A DNA stretch of 64,000 nucleotides from an uncultured Lachnospiraceae bacterium (GCA_902779395.1 CACZBK010000004.1:24043-88042); one strand, 5' to 3'; shown: positions 1-9,519, numbered from the stretch's first letter. Notes: a model not told the origin generated them from the letters alone. Translations and numbers: made by a program.

Positions 1-674
1 TATAACTGCTTAATGGTACGATCATCAAGTCCAACATCCTCACCGGCCTCATATCTTTTTAAAAGTTTTTCGATTACGGGAAGCTGCTCTAAAAGCTGAT
101 AATTATATTCCAGATTTTCTGTGAACTCTTTATCATCTTTGAATTTAAACTGTGTATGTTTGACATTCAGGAAAGTCCGGATGCTCTCTTTCTGCTGCTC
201 TATATCCAATTCATCCGGCTCTTCATCATTCTGCAGCAGATTATCTACCTGCTGCTTCAGTTCATAGCTTTGGTTGAATTCTTTTGCCGAATTATGCCAG
301 ACCTTCTTCTTATCAGCGGCTTTCTTTCGCTTGACCTTCTGGTTCCAGGACAGGGATTCATATGTCCCGGCAAGCCCCGGATCATTTGACTGCTTATAAG
401 CTGCTTCCTTTGTCCTGCTGAAGGAAAGATGCGCTGCAATGATCATATCCTTCATAGACTCTTTCTTCACCGCTGCTTTCTTCTTCGTTTTAACAACAGG
501 GACCTTCTCCAGCTTGTTTTTGACCTTTTTATTTTTCTTTTTCGTGCCAGACGCAGACTCCGACATCTGATCACTCATCCGCGCTTCCGACTCAACGGTG
601 AGCATGTCCTGTTTATTTTCCTCGATAAAAATATCTTTATTCTCTTCTTTTGATGATCTGTAATGTTCTTTCAT
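1..674 (-). CDS. Lysine-rich protein of unknown function, 3' end cut by window edge
   Basis: An open frame starts at an ATG at 674 and runs without a stop to base 1, giving at least 224 residues. A GGGAG ribosome binding site sits 7 bases before the ATG. The N-terminal third is very rich in Lys, Glu and Ser, with runs such as TKKKNKKVKNK, and looks disordered. From about residue 90 it becomes more regular and probably helical (SLSWNQKVKRKKAADKKK, then NYQLLEQLPVIEKLLKRY). There is no signal peptide or membrane segment. It lies 31 bases downstream of the GNAT gene on the same strand and may share its transcript. I do not recognise a family. The frame is certain; the full length and function are unknown. 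Confidence 0.8.
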   Translation of the reverse strand, partial: MKEHYRSSKEENKDIFIEENKQDMLTVESEARMSDQMSESASGTKKKNKKVKNKLEKVPVVKTKKKAAVKKESMKDMIIAAHLSFSRTKEAAYKQSNDPGLAGTYESLSWNQKVKRKKAADKKKVWHNSAKEFNQSYELKQQVDNLLQNDEEPDELDIEQQKESIRTFLNVKHTQFKFKDDKEFTENLEYNYQLLEQLPVIEKLLKRYEAGEDVGLDDRTIKQL

Positions 675-705
675 ATATGATCTCCCTCTGTTATGGCGTC
701 GTTAG

Positions 706-1527
706 TTACTCAAGACTGTATACTGCATATTTCAGCTGTTTCCTGACGATCTTCCCATCTCCGAAAAGAGTGTTGATAAAGTTATCCACGCTCCTGTTTG
801 CTGCAACAAACATCAGTACCGTCTGTTGATCCGCATTCTTCAGGCACCCGTCTATCAGCGCTTTTGTAAGGATAAGCGGATTGTCGGGACTGCCTGTGTT
901 CAAAAGCAGCGTGACCATATAATGATCATTGGTAACCTGCTCCGTAAGTAACACCGCTTCGATCTTATTATCATCATCTTGTATCACAAAGCTTCTTTCG
1001 GGATCACAATTATCCGCAAACTCCGTTGTTCCGGCTTCACGTTCCAGAAATCCCAGAAGCTCGTTTCGCATTTTATTCTTTAAAGACGCCACAGGATCTG
1101 CTTTCCCCTTCATCTTTTGGCGTAATACATGTCTTATATCAGGATATTGTGCTGCCTCCATTACAGGAACATACCAGACCGGATCACCTTCCGTCACACA
1201 GAATCCGAAAGCTGTTAAGAATCCATCCAGATCAGGATGTCCTTCCGGATATGAGATTGAAAGAGCAAAAGCTTCTTTTTCCAACACCTTCTCCAGACTA
1301 CTGATCAGCATTGACGCTGCTCCGCATCGTCGGTAGTCCGGATCCACATACAGCCATTTGATGCTTATGATATCATCATCATCCACCGAAAGGACCATCG
1401 CAGCGATGGGCAAGTCTTCTTTTCCAAGCAGCCCAAAGCTTTCCAGATCCATGCTCTTAAAGCCCGTCGGCAGCAGAGCTTCAAAGGCCTCCCTGTTTTC
1501 TTCCGCTATGCGTGTAAACTTAAACAT
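706..1527 (-). CDS. GNAT family N-acetyltransferase, possibly tandem
   Basis: This 273-residue cytosolic protein is probably an acetyl-CoA-dependent N-acyltransferase of unknown substrate. Residues 30-110 carry the GNAT core: a strand ending WLYVDPDYRR followed by RRCGAASMLISSLEKVL, the acetyl-CoA pyrophosphate-binding loop and helix (R/Q-x-x-G-x-G/A). The C-terminal half (about 150-273) has a similar strand-helix-strand order (MVTLLLNTG, then ALIDGCLKNA, then VLMFVAANRSVDNFINTLF) but lacks a clear loop motif, so it may be a degenerate second GNAT domain. The ATG at 1527 has AAGGGGG 7 bases upstream. The next gene downstream is the lysine-rich protein. Confidence 0.75.
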   Translation of the reverse strand: MFKFTRIAEENREAFEALLPTGFKSMDLESFGLLGKEDLPIAAMVLSVDDDDIISIKWLYVDPDYRRCGAASMLISSLEKVLEKEAFALSISYPEGHPDLDGFLTAFGFCVTEGDPVWYVPVMEAAQYPDIRHVLRQKMKGKADPVASLKNKMRNELLGFLEREAGTTEFADNCDPERSFVIQDDDNKIEAVLLTEQVTNDHYMVTLLLNTGSPDNPLILTKALIDGCLKNADQQTVLMFVAANRSVDNFINTLFGDGKIVRKQLKYAVYSLE

Positions 1528-1705
1528 CTCTATACCCCCTTATGGTAGCAGCATTTGGATATTTTGCACAAGAAATTAGAAATAAGTTGCATATACTTTA
1601 AAAGAATATCACAAAATACGCAATCTGTCACCCTCGATATATTGCACTGGATCAATCCTTTGATTTACAGCTTACTGATGATCGGAATTTAGCAGCAATA
1701 TAACA

Positions 1706-1733
1706 GGCGCCGCCCTTATATAAAGGCGGCGCC
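1706..1733 (-). terminator. GC-rich hairpin after the LRR surface-protein gene
   Basis: GGCGCCGCC and GGCGGCGCC form a near-perfect stem with an AT-rich loop, 27 bases past the stop of the 1761-4979 gene. The U-tract on the minus strand is poor (TGTTATATTG), so termination is likely but not certain. Confidence 0.55.
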
Positions 1734-1760
1734 CGGTTCACGTTTAAAAATATCTGCTTT

Positions 1761-4700
1761 TTATTGCTTCTTTGCAAATACAGGATAAAGCTTTATGGTC
1801 TTTCCTTTTTCAGGAAGCAGTTCTTCAAGCGATACCACCTCTCCGGTATCGAATTCTGCCTCTGCAGAATTCTTTACTCTTGACCATCCGACAAGCTCAA
1901 GCGTCTTATCCTTTGCTTCTATCGTACTGCCTTCGCCTATCTTTACTTCCTGTACATCCTCATTATTCAGAGAATATTTAAGCTTCCGGCTCTTTACCTT
2001 ACCTTTCAGCTTTACCTTTTTTCCGTCGAATTTAGCATTCTTATAATATTTAACGGTATATGTATTTGCGGTAAATTCCGCCTCGAGTACAAGCTCTCCG
2101 TCCGTAGCATACTTTGTAAGTGCAGATGCAGTTAAAGCAGAGATCTTCTTTTTCTTATCATTTCCCTTTTTATCTTTATAACTGCAATACCACCCCTTAA
2201 AGGTATAACCTTTTCTGCTAAGCTTCTTCAATGTTGCTTTTTTACCACTGCCATTGATCGTATAATAGCTTTCCAGCTCATCACCGCCATTAGTATTAAA
2301 CGTAAGATAGGCTGTTACAGCTGCGTTTTTCTTTCCGATAAGAGTTATCTCTTCCCCGCCGCCAGCCGAACTTTCAACAACCGTGACCTTACAGGAAGCG
2401 GTAAAGCCACCATCTTCTGAAGTGGCGGTTATTGTTGCTTCACCAACAGCTATACCTTTGATCTTGCCCTGGTCTACCGTAACAATGCCGGTATCACTGC
2501 TTTTCCAGCTTACCTCCTTGTTAGTGGCATTTGAAGGCGTAAAGTTGACTTTGATCGTATAAGTCCTTCCGACTCCCAGTTCATACGAACTTGTATCAAG
2601 CCTTATCCCTGTTACAGGTATCTGTCTGCCTGCCTCAGCAGTCCAGGTGACAGTCCCACCATAATCCTTCTTTACAGAATCGTTCCAGCCACTCGCTTTT
2701 TCAGGATAATATGCGGTAGTTTCAATTCCATAGAATGCGTTATCGCCAAACTTCTTGGGAGCATTCCCTTCAAAGTGGATCTCTTTGAGAGAATGGCAGT
2801 TAGCAACTGTATAGTCTCCTATCTCAGTAACGGTGGCAGGAATATTAAGAACTGAGATCTTACAATATCCATCACCGCCTTTATCGTAGCCTGTTGCAAA
2901 AAGATATGCAGGAATTCGCTTAACGCCATCTCCAAATGTAACCGTCATTCCTCCTGAAGCACCGGCTTTAAAAAATACGGAGGATTTAGCATCATCCTGA
3001 TCCCAGCTGTATTCCGAATCATCTCTTTTTATACTGGCACTCTCGGCATCCGCAAGATTCACCGCATTTATCGTTACATCTTTTAATCCGCTGCATTCAC
3101 GAAATGCTCCTGCGCCTAATACTGTCAATGTAGACGGTAATACCACATCTGTAAGGGCAACATCACCCATAAATGCTCTTCTACCTATCTCAGCTACAGG
3201 TTCATTTACGGTAACGTTTTTTAATGTAGTACATGAGCTGAAAGCCAGGGCTCCGATACTGCTTACCTTTCCGCCTACGGTAAGGGTCTTCAGCTTTCCG
3301 CAATTTCCGAATGCACTGTCTCCTATAGTGGTAACTGCTCCCCCTATTTCCGCTACACTCATATTGGCATTTGAATAAAATGCGTCTGCTCCGATGGTTT
3401 CAAGTTTTTTTAATGCAGGATACTCTGTAAATCCGCAGTATGCAAAGGAATATTTCCCGATTTCTTCCACATTATCTCCGCCTTCAATGCTCTTTAATCC
3501 GTCACAGGAATAAAAAGCATAATCACCTATATCGGTAACACTGTCAGCGATCACTACCCTGCTCAATTTACAGCTTATGCCGGCTTTTTCAGTATCGCCT
3601 GTCGCAAAAAGATATGCCGGGATCCTTTCTACACCTTCCCCGAATGTAACCGTCATTCCTCCCGAAGCACCGGCCTTGAAGAATATGGAAGACTTTGCAT
3701 CATCTTCATCCCAACTGTATTCCGAGTCATTTCTTTTTATACTGGCACTCTCGGCATCCGCAAGGTTCACTGCATTTATGATGACACTCTTTAAACCGGT
3801 GCATTCGCGGAATGCCCCTGCGCCCAATTCATTCAAAGTAGACGGCAATGTCACATCCGTGAGTGCAACATCCCCCATAAAGGCTCTTCTGCCTATCCCG
3901 GCAACCGGCTCATTTATCGTTACTGTTTTCAATGATGTACAAGACCTGAAAGCTTCTGCTCCTATACTGCTCACATTACCGCTGACACTCAATGTCTTAA
4001 GCTTTCCGCAGTTCGAAAAAGCAAGATCACCTATAGTGGTAACCATATCTCCTATTTCCGCTACACTCATATTAGCATTTGAGTAAAATGCGTTTGTTCC
4101 GATAGTCTCAACTTTCTTTAACGCAGGATACTCGGTAAAACCACAATAGGCAAAGGAGTATTTCCCTATTTCTTCCAGATTATCTCCGCCTTCTATGCTC
4201 TTTAATCCGTCACATGAATAGAAAGCATAATCACCTATAGTGGTAGCACTGTCCGCGATCACTATCTTGCTCAATTTACAGCTTATGCCGGCTTTTTCGG
4301 TATCACCTGTCGCAAAAAGATAAGCCGGGATCCTTTCTACACCTTTACCGAATGTAACCGTCATTCCTCCCGAAGCACCGGCCTTGAAGAATATGGAAGA
4401 CTTTGCATCATCTTCATCCCAACTGTATTCCGAATCATTTCTTTTTATACTGGCACTCTCGGCATCCGCAAGGTTCACTGCGTTGATCGTTACCTCTTTT
4501 AATCCGGTACATTCACGAAATGCTCCTGCATTTATCTTTCCGACCGTAGCAGGGATCGTTACCGATGTTATCTCGGCTTTCCCCATAAATGCCCGCCTTC
4601 CGATCGCCGCCACATCAAGTCCTTCGATCGTTTCGGGTATATTCAGAACCGAAGACGTACCCGTATATCCCGTGATCGTCATTCCGTCAGATGTGGTTTC

Positions 4701-4979
4701 ATAAGTAAAACCATCTGCCGTTGTCCCGGAAGCATATGTCAGATCGCTCTCTCCGGCTGTTTCATCTCCTGTCGCATCTGCAGCTTTCGCCTCTCCCAAG
4801 CCTTCAAAAGCTTCATTTTCCTCACTGTCTTCTGCTTCACTTTCTTCCTGTGCCGCATCTTCGGAAACGGTTTCGATCTGCTCTTCGCCGGCTGCATGCA
4901 CAGGCAGATAAGCAGATCCCAGACTGCTCACTTCCAGTACTGCCGTCATGATAAGAGCAAGCACTCTTTTTGCTTTCAT
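1761..4979 (-). CDS. Secreted BspA-type leucine-rich-repeat protein with Ig-like and InlB-like domains
   Basis: This 1072-residue exported protein is probably a surface adhesin or ligand-binding protein. A signal peptide (MKAKRVLALIM...VHAA) is followed by an acidic Glu/Ala-rich stretch (about 31-80). Residues about 95-790 are LRR_5/BspA repeats (units such as TTIGDYAFYSCDGLKSI) in three large, nearly identical blocks. A Big_2 Ig-like domain follows (about 795-880; IRLDTSSYELGVG, then EVSWKSSDTGIVTV). Next come Listeria-Bacteroides (InlB B) repeats (LTFNTNGG, then KGYTFKGWY). There is no LPXTG sorting signal or SLH domain, so the anchoring mode is unknown. GAGGAGG precedes the ATG. Confidence 0.9.
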   Translation of the reverse strand: MKAKRVLALIMTAVLEVSSLGSAYLPVHAAGEEQIETVSEDAAQEESEAEDSEENEAFEGLGEAKAADATGDETAGESDLTYASGTTADGFTYETTSDGMTITGYTGTSSVLNIPETIEGLDVAAIGRRAFMGKAEITSVTIPATVGKINAGAFRECTGLKEVTINAVNLADAESASIKRNDSEYSWDEDDAKSSIFFKAGASGGMTVTFGKGVERIPAYLFATGDTEKAGISCKLSKIVIADSATTIGDYAFYSCDGLKSIEGGDNLEEIGKYSFAYCGFTEYPALKKVETIGTNAFYSNANMSVAEIGDMVTTIGDLAFSNCGKLKTLSVSGNVSSIGAEAFRSCTSLKTVTINEPVAGIGRRAFMGDVALTDVTLPSTLNELGAGAFRECTGLKSVIINAVNLADAESASIKRNDSEYSWDEDDAKSSIFFKAGASGGMTVTFGEGVERIPAYLFATGDTEKAGISCKLSRVVIADSVTDIGDYAFYSCDGLKSIEGGDNVEEIGKYSFAYCGFTEYPALKKLETIGADAFYSNANMSVAEIGGAVTTIGDSAFGNCGKLKTLTVGGKVSSIGALAFSSCTTLKNVTVNEPVAEIGRRAFMGDVALTDVVLPSTLTVLGAGAFRECSGLKDVTINAVNLADAESASIKRDDSEYSWDQDDAKSSVFFKAGASGGMTVTFGDGVKRIPAYLFATGYDKGGDGYCKISVLNIPATVTEIGDYTVANCHSLKEIHFEGNAPKKFGDNAFYGIETTAYYPEKASGWNDSVKKDYGGTVTWTAEAGRQIPVTGIRLDTSSYELGVGRTYTIKVNFTPSNATNKEVSWKSSDTGIVTVDQGKIKGIAVGEATITATSEDGGFTASCKVTVVESSAGGGEEITLIGKKNAAVTAYLTFNTNGGDELESYYTINGSGKKATLKKLSRKGYTFKGWYCSYKDKKGNDKKKKISALTASALTKYATDGELVLEAEFTANTYTVKYYKNAKFDGKKVKLKGKVKSRKLKYSLNNEDVQEVKIGEGSTIEAKDKTLELVGWSRVKNSAEAEFDTGEVVSLEELLPEKGKTIKLYPVFAKKQ
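2790..4605 (-). repeat. 708-bp tandem internal repeat (two full copies and a partial third)
   Basis: Identical landmarks recur exactly 708 bases (236 codons) apart. TACTGGCACTCTCGGCATCC on the plus strand starts at 3032, 3740 and 4448. The CCCAT of the FMG codons falls at 3166, 3874 and 4582. Encoded blocks share long identical stretches (for example NLADAESASIKRNDSEYSW). Outer boundaries are approximate. The third copy is truncated and runs into the Ig-like domain. Confidence 0.9.
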
Positions 4980-5005
4980 CCCTTCTTCCTCCTCTTTTTT
5001 CTATT

Positions 5006-5050
5006 AAAAATGCACCGTCCAACATCTGAGTGTGTCAGGCGGTGCATTTT
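5006..5050 (-). terminator. Terminator after ppdK
   Basis: AAAATGCACCG pairs with CGGTGCATTTT, followed on the minus strand by a T-run. It lies 40 bases past the ppdK stop and just upstream of the LRR gene. Confidence 0.8.
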
Positions 5051-5089
5051 ATGTATCACCTTAAGTACTTATATACGGATCAGCTCAGA

Positions 5090-7723
5090 TCATTTCTTCT
5101 TAGCTGCTATGGCTGCCTGTGCTGCTGCCAGTCTTGCGATAGGCACGCGGTAAGGTGAGCAGGATACATAGTCAAGGCCGATCTTGTGGCAGAACTCGAT
5201 GGATGAAGGATCACCGCCGTGCTCACCGCAGATGCCGCAGTGGATCTCGGGACGTACGCTCTTGCCCTTCTTGATAGCCATATCCATCAGCTCGCCTACG
5301 CCGTCCTGGTCAAGACGTGCAAACGGGTCGTTCTCAAATATCTTTCTCTCATAATATGCCTGAAGGAACTTGCCTGCATCATCACGTGAGAAGCCGTAGG
5401 TCATCTGTGTAAGGTCGTTGGTACCGAAGCAGAAGAACTCAGCTTCCTTAGCGATGGTATCAGCGGTAAGTGCAGCACGGGGGATCTCTATCATGGTACC
5501 TACTTCGTACTTAAGATCGCTCTTAAGTGCTGCCAGCTCTTCATCAGCTGCCTTTACAACTATATCCTTAACAAACTTAAGCTCCTTAGCATCACCTACA
5601 AGAGGGATCATGATCTCGGGAACTACAGTCCAGTCGGGATGCTTCTTCTTGGTATTTACTGCTGCGCGGATAACAGCGATGGTCTGCATCTTTGCGATCT
5701 CGGGATAGGTTACATCCAGACGGATACCACGGTGACCCATCATGGGGTTGAACTCTACCAGTCCTTCGATACGGGCCTTTATCTGCTGTACGGTCTTGCC
5801 CTTTGCCTTTGCAAGTCTTGCGATATCTTCCTCTGTTCTGGGAACGAACTCATGCAGAGGGGGATCCAGGAAACGGATGGTAACAGGGTTGCCTTCCATA
5901 GCCTCAAAGAGCTGCTCAAAGTCGCCCTGCTGAAGGGGTTCGATCTTCTGCAGCGCTTCCTCACGCTCTTCAACAGTATCGGAAACGATCATCTCACGGA
6001 ATGCTTCGATCCTGTCCTCATCAAAGAACATGTGCTCTGTACGGCAAAGTCCGATGCCTTCTGCTCCCAGCTCACGTGCCTTCTTAGCGTCATGAGGGGT
6101 ATCTGCATTGGTACGTACCTTAAGGGTACGGTACTTATCTGCCCATGCCATGATACGGCCGAACTCACCTGCGATCTGTGCGTCAACGGTAGGTACAGCG
6201 CCGTCATAGATATTACCTGTAGTACCGTCGAAGGAAATGATGTCGCCTTCGTGATACTCCTTGCCGCCTAAGGTGAACTTCTTATTCTCTTCATCCATGA
6301 TGATATCGCCGCAGCCGGATACACAGCAGGCACCCATACCACGTGCAACAACTGCTGCATGGCTGGTCATACCGCCACGTACGGTCAGGATACCCTGGGA
6401 TACCTTCATACCGGTGATATCTTCGGGAGAGGTCTCAAGACGTACCAGAACAACCTTCTCACCTCTTGCTGCCCAGTCTTCTGCATCTGCAGCGGTGAAC
6501 ACAATCTTTCCGCATGCAGCACCGGGAGCTGCGCCCAGAGCCTTACCGATAAGACGTGCACGGACGATAGCGCTCTGATCGAATGTAGGGTGAAGCAGGG
6601 TATCAAGGTTACGGGGCTCGATCATTGCAACAGCCTCTTCCTCAGTTCTCATGCCTTCATCTACCAGATCACATGCTATCTTAAGTGCTGCCTGAGCTGT
6701 ACGCTTACCGTTACGTGTCTGCAGCATGTAAAGCTTTCCGTGCTCAACAGTGAACTCCATATCCTGCATATCGCGATAGTGGCTCTCAAGCTTCTGGCAT
6801 ACATCCTTAAACTGCTCAAATGCCTCGGGGAATTTTTCCTCCATCTCGGCGATCTTCATAGGTGTACGTACACCTGCAACCACGTCTTCACCCTGAGCAT
6901 TGGTAAGGAACTCACCGAAGAGTCCCTTCTCACCGTTTGCGGGATTACGTGTGAATGCAACACCGGTACCGCAGTCATCACCCATATTACCGAATGCCAT
7001 GGACTGTACGTTTACTGCGGTTCCCCATGAATAAGGGATATCATTGTCTCTTCTGTATACGTTTGCACGGGGGTTATCCCATGAACGGAACACGGCCTTG
7101 ATTGCTCCTACAAGCTGTACCTGGGGATCGGTAGGGAAGTCCTCTCCGATCTTATTCTTGTACTCAGCCTTGAACTGGTTTGCCAGCTCCTTAAGATCAT
7201 CCGCATCAAGCTCAACGTCCTGCTTAACACCCTTGCGGCTCTTCATCTTATCGATGAGCTGCTCAAAGTACTTCTTACCTACTTCCATAACGACATCAGA
7301 ATACATCTGGATGAAACGGCGGTAGCAGTCCCATGCCCAGCGGGGATTCTGTGACTTCTCAGCCAGCACTGCCACAACATCCTCATTAAGACCCAGATTA
7401 AGGATAGTATCCATCATACCGGGCATAGATGCTCTCGCACCTGAACGGACAGAAACCAGAAGAGGATTTTCCTTGTCTCCGAATCTCTTTCCGGTTATCT
7501 CCTGAAGCTTTTCTACATATTCATTTACCTGAGCCATTATCTCGTCATTGATCTGACGTCCATCTTCATAATACTGTGTACATGCCTCTGTCGTGATGGT
7601 GAAACCCTGAGGCACAGGAAGACCCAGATTGGTCATCTCTGCAAGGTTAGCGCCCTTACCGCCTAAAAGCTCGCGCATGTCTGCCTTGCCTTCTTCAAAC
7701 AGATAAACCCATTTTTTTGCCAT
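5090..7723 (-). CDS. ppdK: Pyruvate, phosphate dikinase
   Basis: It interconverts PEP + AMP + PPi with pyruvate + ATP + Pi in the cytosol, as a PPi-dependent glycolytic or gluconeogenic step common in anaerobes. The start was chosen at MAKKWVYLFE (7723), with AAGGAGAG upstream, giving 877 residues. A longer frame to 7783 has no ribosome binding site. With this start the phospho-carrier His of GGMTSHAAVVARG is His455, the same number as in the Clostridium symbiosum enzyme. Domain order is the ATP-grasp nucleotide domain (about 1-340), the phosphohistidine domain (about 390-510), and the C-terminal PEP/pyruvate TIM barrel ending GICGEHGGDPSS. It is preceded by the Na/Pi gene; an inverted repeat lies in the 93-bp gap. 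Confidence 0.97.
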   Translation of the reverse strand: MAKKWVYLFEEGKADMRELLGGKGANLAEMTNLGLPVPQGFTITTEACTQYYEDGRQINDEIMAQVNEYVEKLQEITGKRFGDKENPLLVSVRSGARASMPGMMDTILNLGLNEDVVAVLAEKSQNPRWAWDCYRRFIQMYSDVVMEVGKKYFEQLIDKMKSRKGVKQDVELDADDLKELANQFKAEYKNKIGEDFPTDPQVQLVGAIKAVFRSWDNPRANVYRRDNDIPYSWGTAVNVQSMAFGNMGDDCGTGVAFTRNPANGEKGLFGEFLTNAQGEDVVAGVRTPMKIAEMEEKFPEAFEQFKDVCQKLESHYRDMQDMEFTVEHGKLYMLQTRNGKRTAQAALKIACDLVDEGMRTEEEAVAMIEPRNLDTLLHPTFDQSAIVRARLIGKALGAAPGAACGKIVFTAADAEDWAARGEKVVLVRLETSPEDITGMKVSQGILTVRGGMTSHAAVVARGMGACCVSGCGDIIMDEENKKFTLGGKEYHEGDIISFDGTTGNIYDGAVPTVDAQIAGEFGRIMAWADKYRTLKVRTNADTPHDAKKARELGAEGIGLCRTEHMFFDEDRIEAFREMIVSDTVEEREEALQKIEPLQQGDFEQLFEAMEGNPVTIRFLDPPLHEFVPRTEEDIARLAKAKGKTVQQIKARIEGLVEFNPMMGHRGIRLDVTYPEIAKMQTIAVIRAAVNTKKKHPDWTVVPEIMIPLVGDAKELKFVKDIVVKAADEELAALKSDLKYEVGTMIEIPRAALTADTIAKEAEFFCFGTNDLTQMTYGFSRDDAGKFLQAYYERKIFENDPFARLDQDGVGELMDMAIKKGKSVRPEIHCGICGEHGGDPSSIEFCHKIGLDYVSCSPYRVPIARLAAAQAAIAAKKK

Positions 7724-7775
7724 GTTCTCTTCTCTCCTTCTTATATGTTGTATTATTTGGTTAACATTTTTATAT

Positions 7776-7795
7776 ATTATCACGCTGGTGATAAT
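7776..7795. promoter_or_regulatory. Perfect inverted repeat upstream of ppdK
   Basis: ATTATCAC-gctg-GTGATAAT is an 8-bp perfect repeat with a 4-base spacer, 53-72 bases upstream of the ppdK start. No T-run follows it on the minus strand, so an operator is more likely than a terminator for the upstream gene. Its right arm overlaps a TAATAT sequence that could be a -10 element. Confidence 0.45.
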
Positions 7796-7816
7796 CTACC
7801 TGATCGATAAGCCGGC

Positions 7817-9457
7817 CTAAACTATCGCATCCCTCTTGGTTATGTATGTTGCAATATTAACGGCATGGTCGGCCACACGCTCAAGTGCTGCAGCCACATC
7901 CGAAAATATCATTCCGGCATCGGGAGTACATTCCCCTCTGGTAAGACGGTCTATATGATTCTGCTGAAGCTCCCTTTCCTTATCATCAACCTTATTCTCC
8001 ATACCGTTCATCTCTTTGACAAGCTCGGCCCCGTTGCTTCCGAGTATCGCCTTTAAGGAACGTTCCAGAAGAGCATTGACCAGCTCCATCATCTGCGTAA
8101 GCTCCTTGATGGCCACGGGCGAAAAGTCCACTCCCGTTTCTTTACGTCTGGCAGCCATATTTGCGATATTATCGGCATGGTCGCCGATACGCTCGATATC
8201 GTTTGCCACATGGAACAGGGCTCCCAGCCCCTGCAGATCCTCTATAGGCAGGGTTGACTGGTTTATCTTTATGAAATATGAGGTGATCGAATGATTGAGG
8301 AAGTCGATGTTCTTTTCCATCTCATGCACGGATTCTATTTCTTCCTGATCCAGGGTGATAAGCGCATTCATTGCCCTGTTTAAGTTGTCGTTTGCAAGAG
8401 ATGCCATACGCTCAAGTTCTTTCATGCCGTCCACAACAGCAGTTGACGGATTAAAGAGGACTTTCTCACCGATATACTTAAGCTGGAAGGTATCCAGGTA
8501 TCCGACCTTCTGATCCTTTCCGGGAACCACCAGATATGTAAGCTTTACTATCAGATCCGAGAACGGGAAGAGCACGATAACCTGAACGATCTTGATTATC
8601 GTATGCGCATTTGCCACGAAACGTCCGTCGTCTGCAGATATAGAATGGAGCAGCTCTGACACGGGATCCATTGCCACCAGGAATACGAAGAACATTGCAA
8701 CAGTACCGATGACATTAAAAAGCAGGTGTATCAGGGCTGCTCTTTTAGCGTCCTTCTTACCTGCCAGGGAAGCCAGTAATGCGGTTGTACATGCTCCTAT
8801 ATTACATCCGAGGATTATAAAAAGACAGATGTTGACATCTTTAAACAAGCCCTGCTGCGCCATCAGAAGCGTAAGGGATACAGTGACTGATGAACTCTGG
8901 ACCACCGCAGTTATCGCAAGCCCGGTGAGTACTGCCAGGAAAGGATTGGTAAGCCCTGCCAGAATATTAACGATCTCCTCGGATTCCTTGATGGATGCCA
9001 TACCGGAAGACATAGTTGAGATCCCAAGGAAAAGCACACCGAAACCTGCAACTACATCCGCAAGCTTCTGTGCTGTCTGGTTCTTGCTTATCATACCGGT
9101 GATAACACCTGCAAGCAGGATCAGGGGAGCATATGCCGAAAGATTGAATGATACCAGCTGGCTGGTAATGGTAGTACCTATATTGGCACCGAAGATAACT
9201 CCCGCCGCCTGGAAAAGACTCATAAGCCCGGAGTTAACGAAACTTACTACCAGTGTAGTGCAGGCTGAAGAGGACTGCATTATCGCTGTAAACAAAATAC
9301 CGACCAACAGCCCTTTAAAGCGGTTGGTGGTAAACATTTCCAATATTCCTCTGAGCTTGGCACCGGCTGCTTTCTCGATACCTTCACTCATTATTGTCAT
9401 GCCCAGCAGGAAGAGCCCAAGCCCGCCCGCTAATGACATTATCTCTTTTAGTCCCAT
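7817..9457 (-). CDS. Na+/phosphate cotransporter family protein with PhoU-like domain
   Basis: This 546-residue inner-membrane protein resembles the bacterial NptA/YjbB group of the SLC34-like family, which exchange or export phosphate with sodium. It has two Na_Pi_cotrans repeats with the signature QSSS at residues 61-64 and 187-190, and about eight hydrophobic segments to residue about 310. A cytosolic PhoU-like helical domain fills about 340-546 (IERIGDHADNIANMA, then ALERVADHAVNIATYI). It is transcribed away from the small membrane gene at 9598, and the two promoters share a palindrome. Na/Pi-PhoU proteins usually respond to phosphate or c-di-AMP status in other bacteria; that role is inferred here. 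Confidence 0.9.
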   Translation of the reverse strand: MGLKEIMSLAGGLGLFLLGMTIMSEGIEKAAGAKLRGILEMFTTNRFKGLLVGILFTAIMQSSSACTTLVVSFVNSGLMSLFQAAGVIFGANIGTTITSQLVSFNLSAYAPLILLAGVITGMISKNQTAQKLADVVAGFGVLFLGISTMSSGMASIKESEEIVNILAGLTNPFLAVLTGLAITAVVQSSSVTVSLTLLMAQQGLFKDVNICLFIILGCNIGACTTALLASLAGKKDAKRAALIHLLFNVIGTVAMFFVFLVAMDPVSELLHSISADDGRFVANAHTIIKIVQVIVLFPFSDLIVKLTYLVVPGKDQKVGYLDTFQLKYIGEKVLFNPSTAVVDGMKELERMASLANDNLNRAMNALITLDQEEIESVHEMEKNIDFLNHSITSYFIKINQSTLPIEDLQGLGALFHVANDIERIGDHADNIANMAARRKETGVDFSPVAIKELTQMMELVNALLERSLKAILGSNGAELVKEMNGMENKVDDKERELQQNHIDRLTRGECTPDAGMIFSDVAAALERVADHAVNIATYITKRDAIV

Positions 9458-9490
9458 AAAGACCTCGCTGTCATTATCACATTCAGAGAT

Positions 9491-9519
9491 ATTTTAGCAG
9501 ACCATTTCAAGCTATGCAA
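9491..9519 (-). promoter_or_regulatory. Promoter of the Na/Pi cotransporter gene
   Basis: On the minus strand TTGCAT (9519-9514), a 17-base spacer and TAAAAT (9496-9491) lie 34 bases before the start codon. The -35 overlaps the palindrome at 9517-9530. Confidence 0.6.

Noticed and set aside
1761-4979. Sortase (LPXTG) anchoring of the LRR protein
   Set aside because: The C-terminus ends in a basic InlB-like segment (LYPVFAKKQ) with no LPXTG motif or hydrophobic tail.
7724-7783. Longer ppdK start at 7783
   Set aside because: It lacks a ribosome binding site, and the shorter start gives the catalytic His the number 455 known from the Clostridium symbiosum enzyme.
8592-9497. 301-residue plus-strand frame
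   Set aside because: It lies fully opposite the Na/Pi cotransporter gene, has no family motif and no proper ribosome binding site; it is a shadow of biased codon use.
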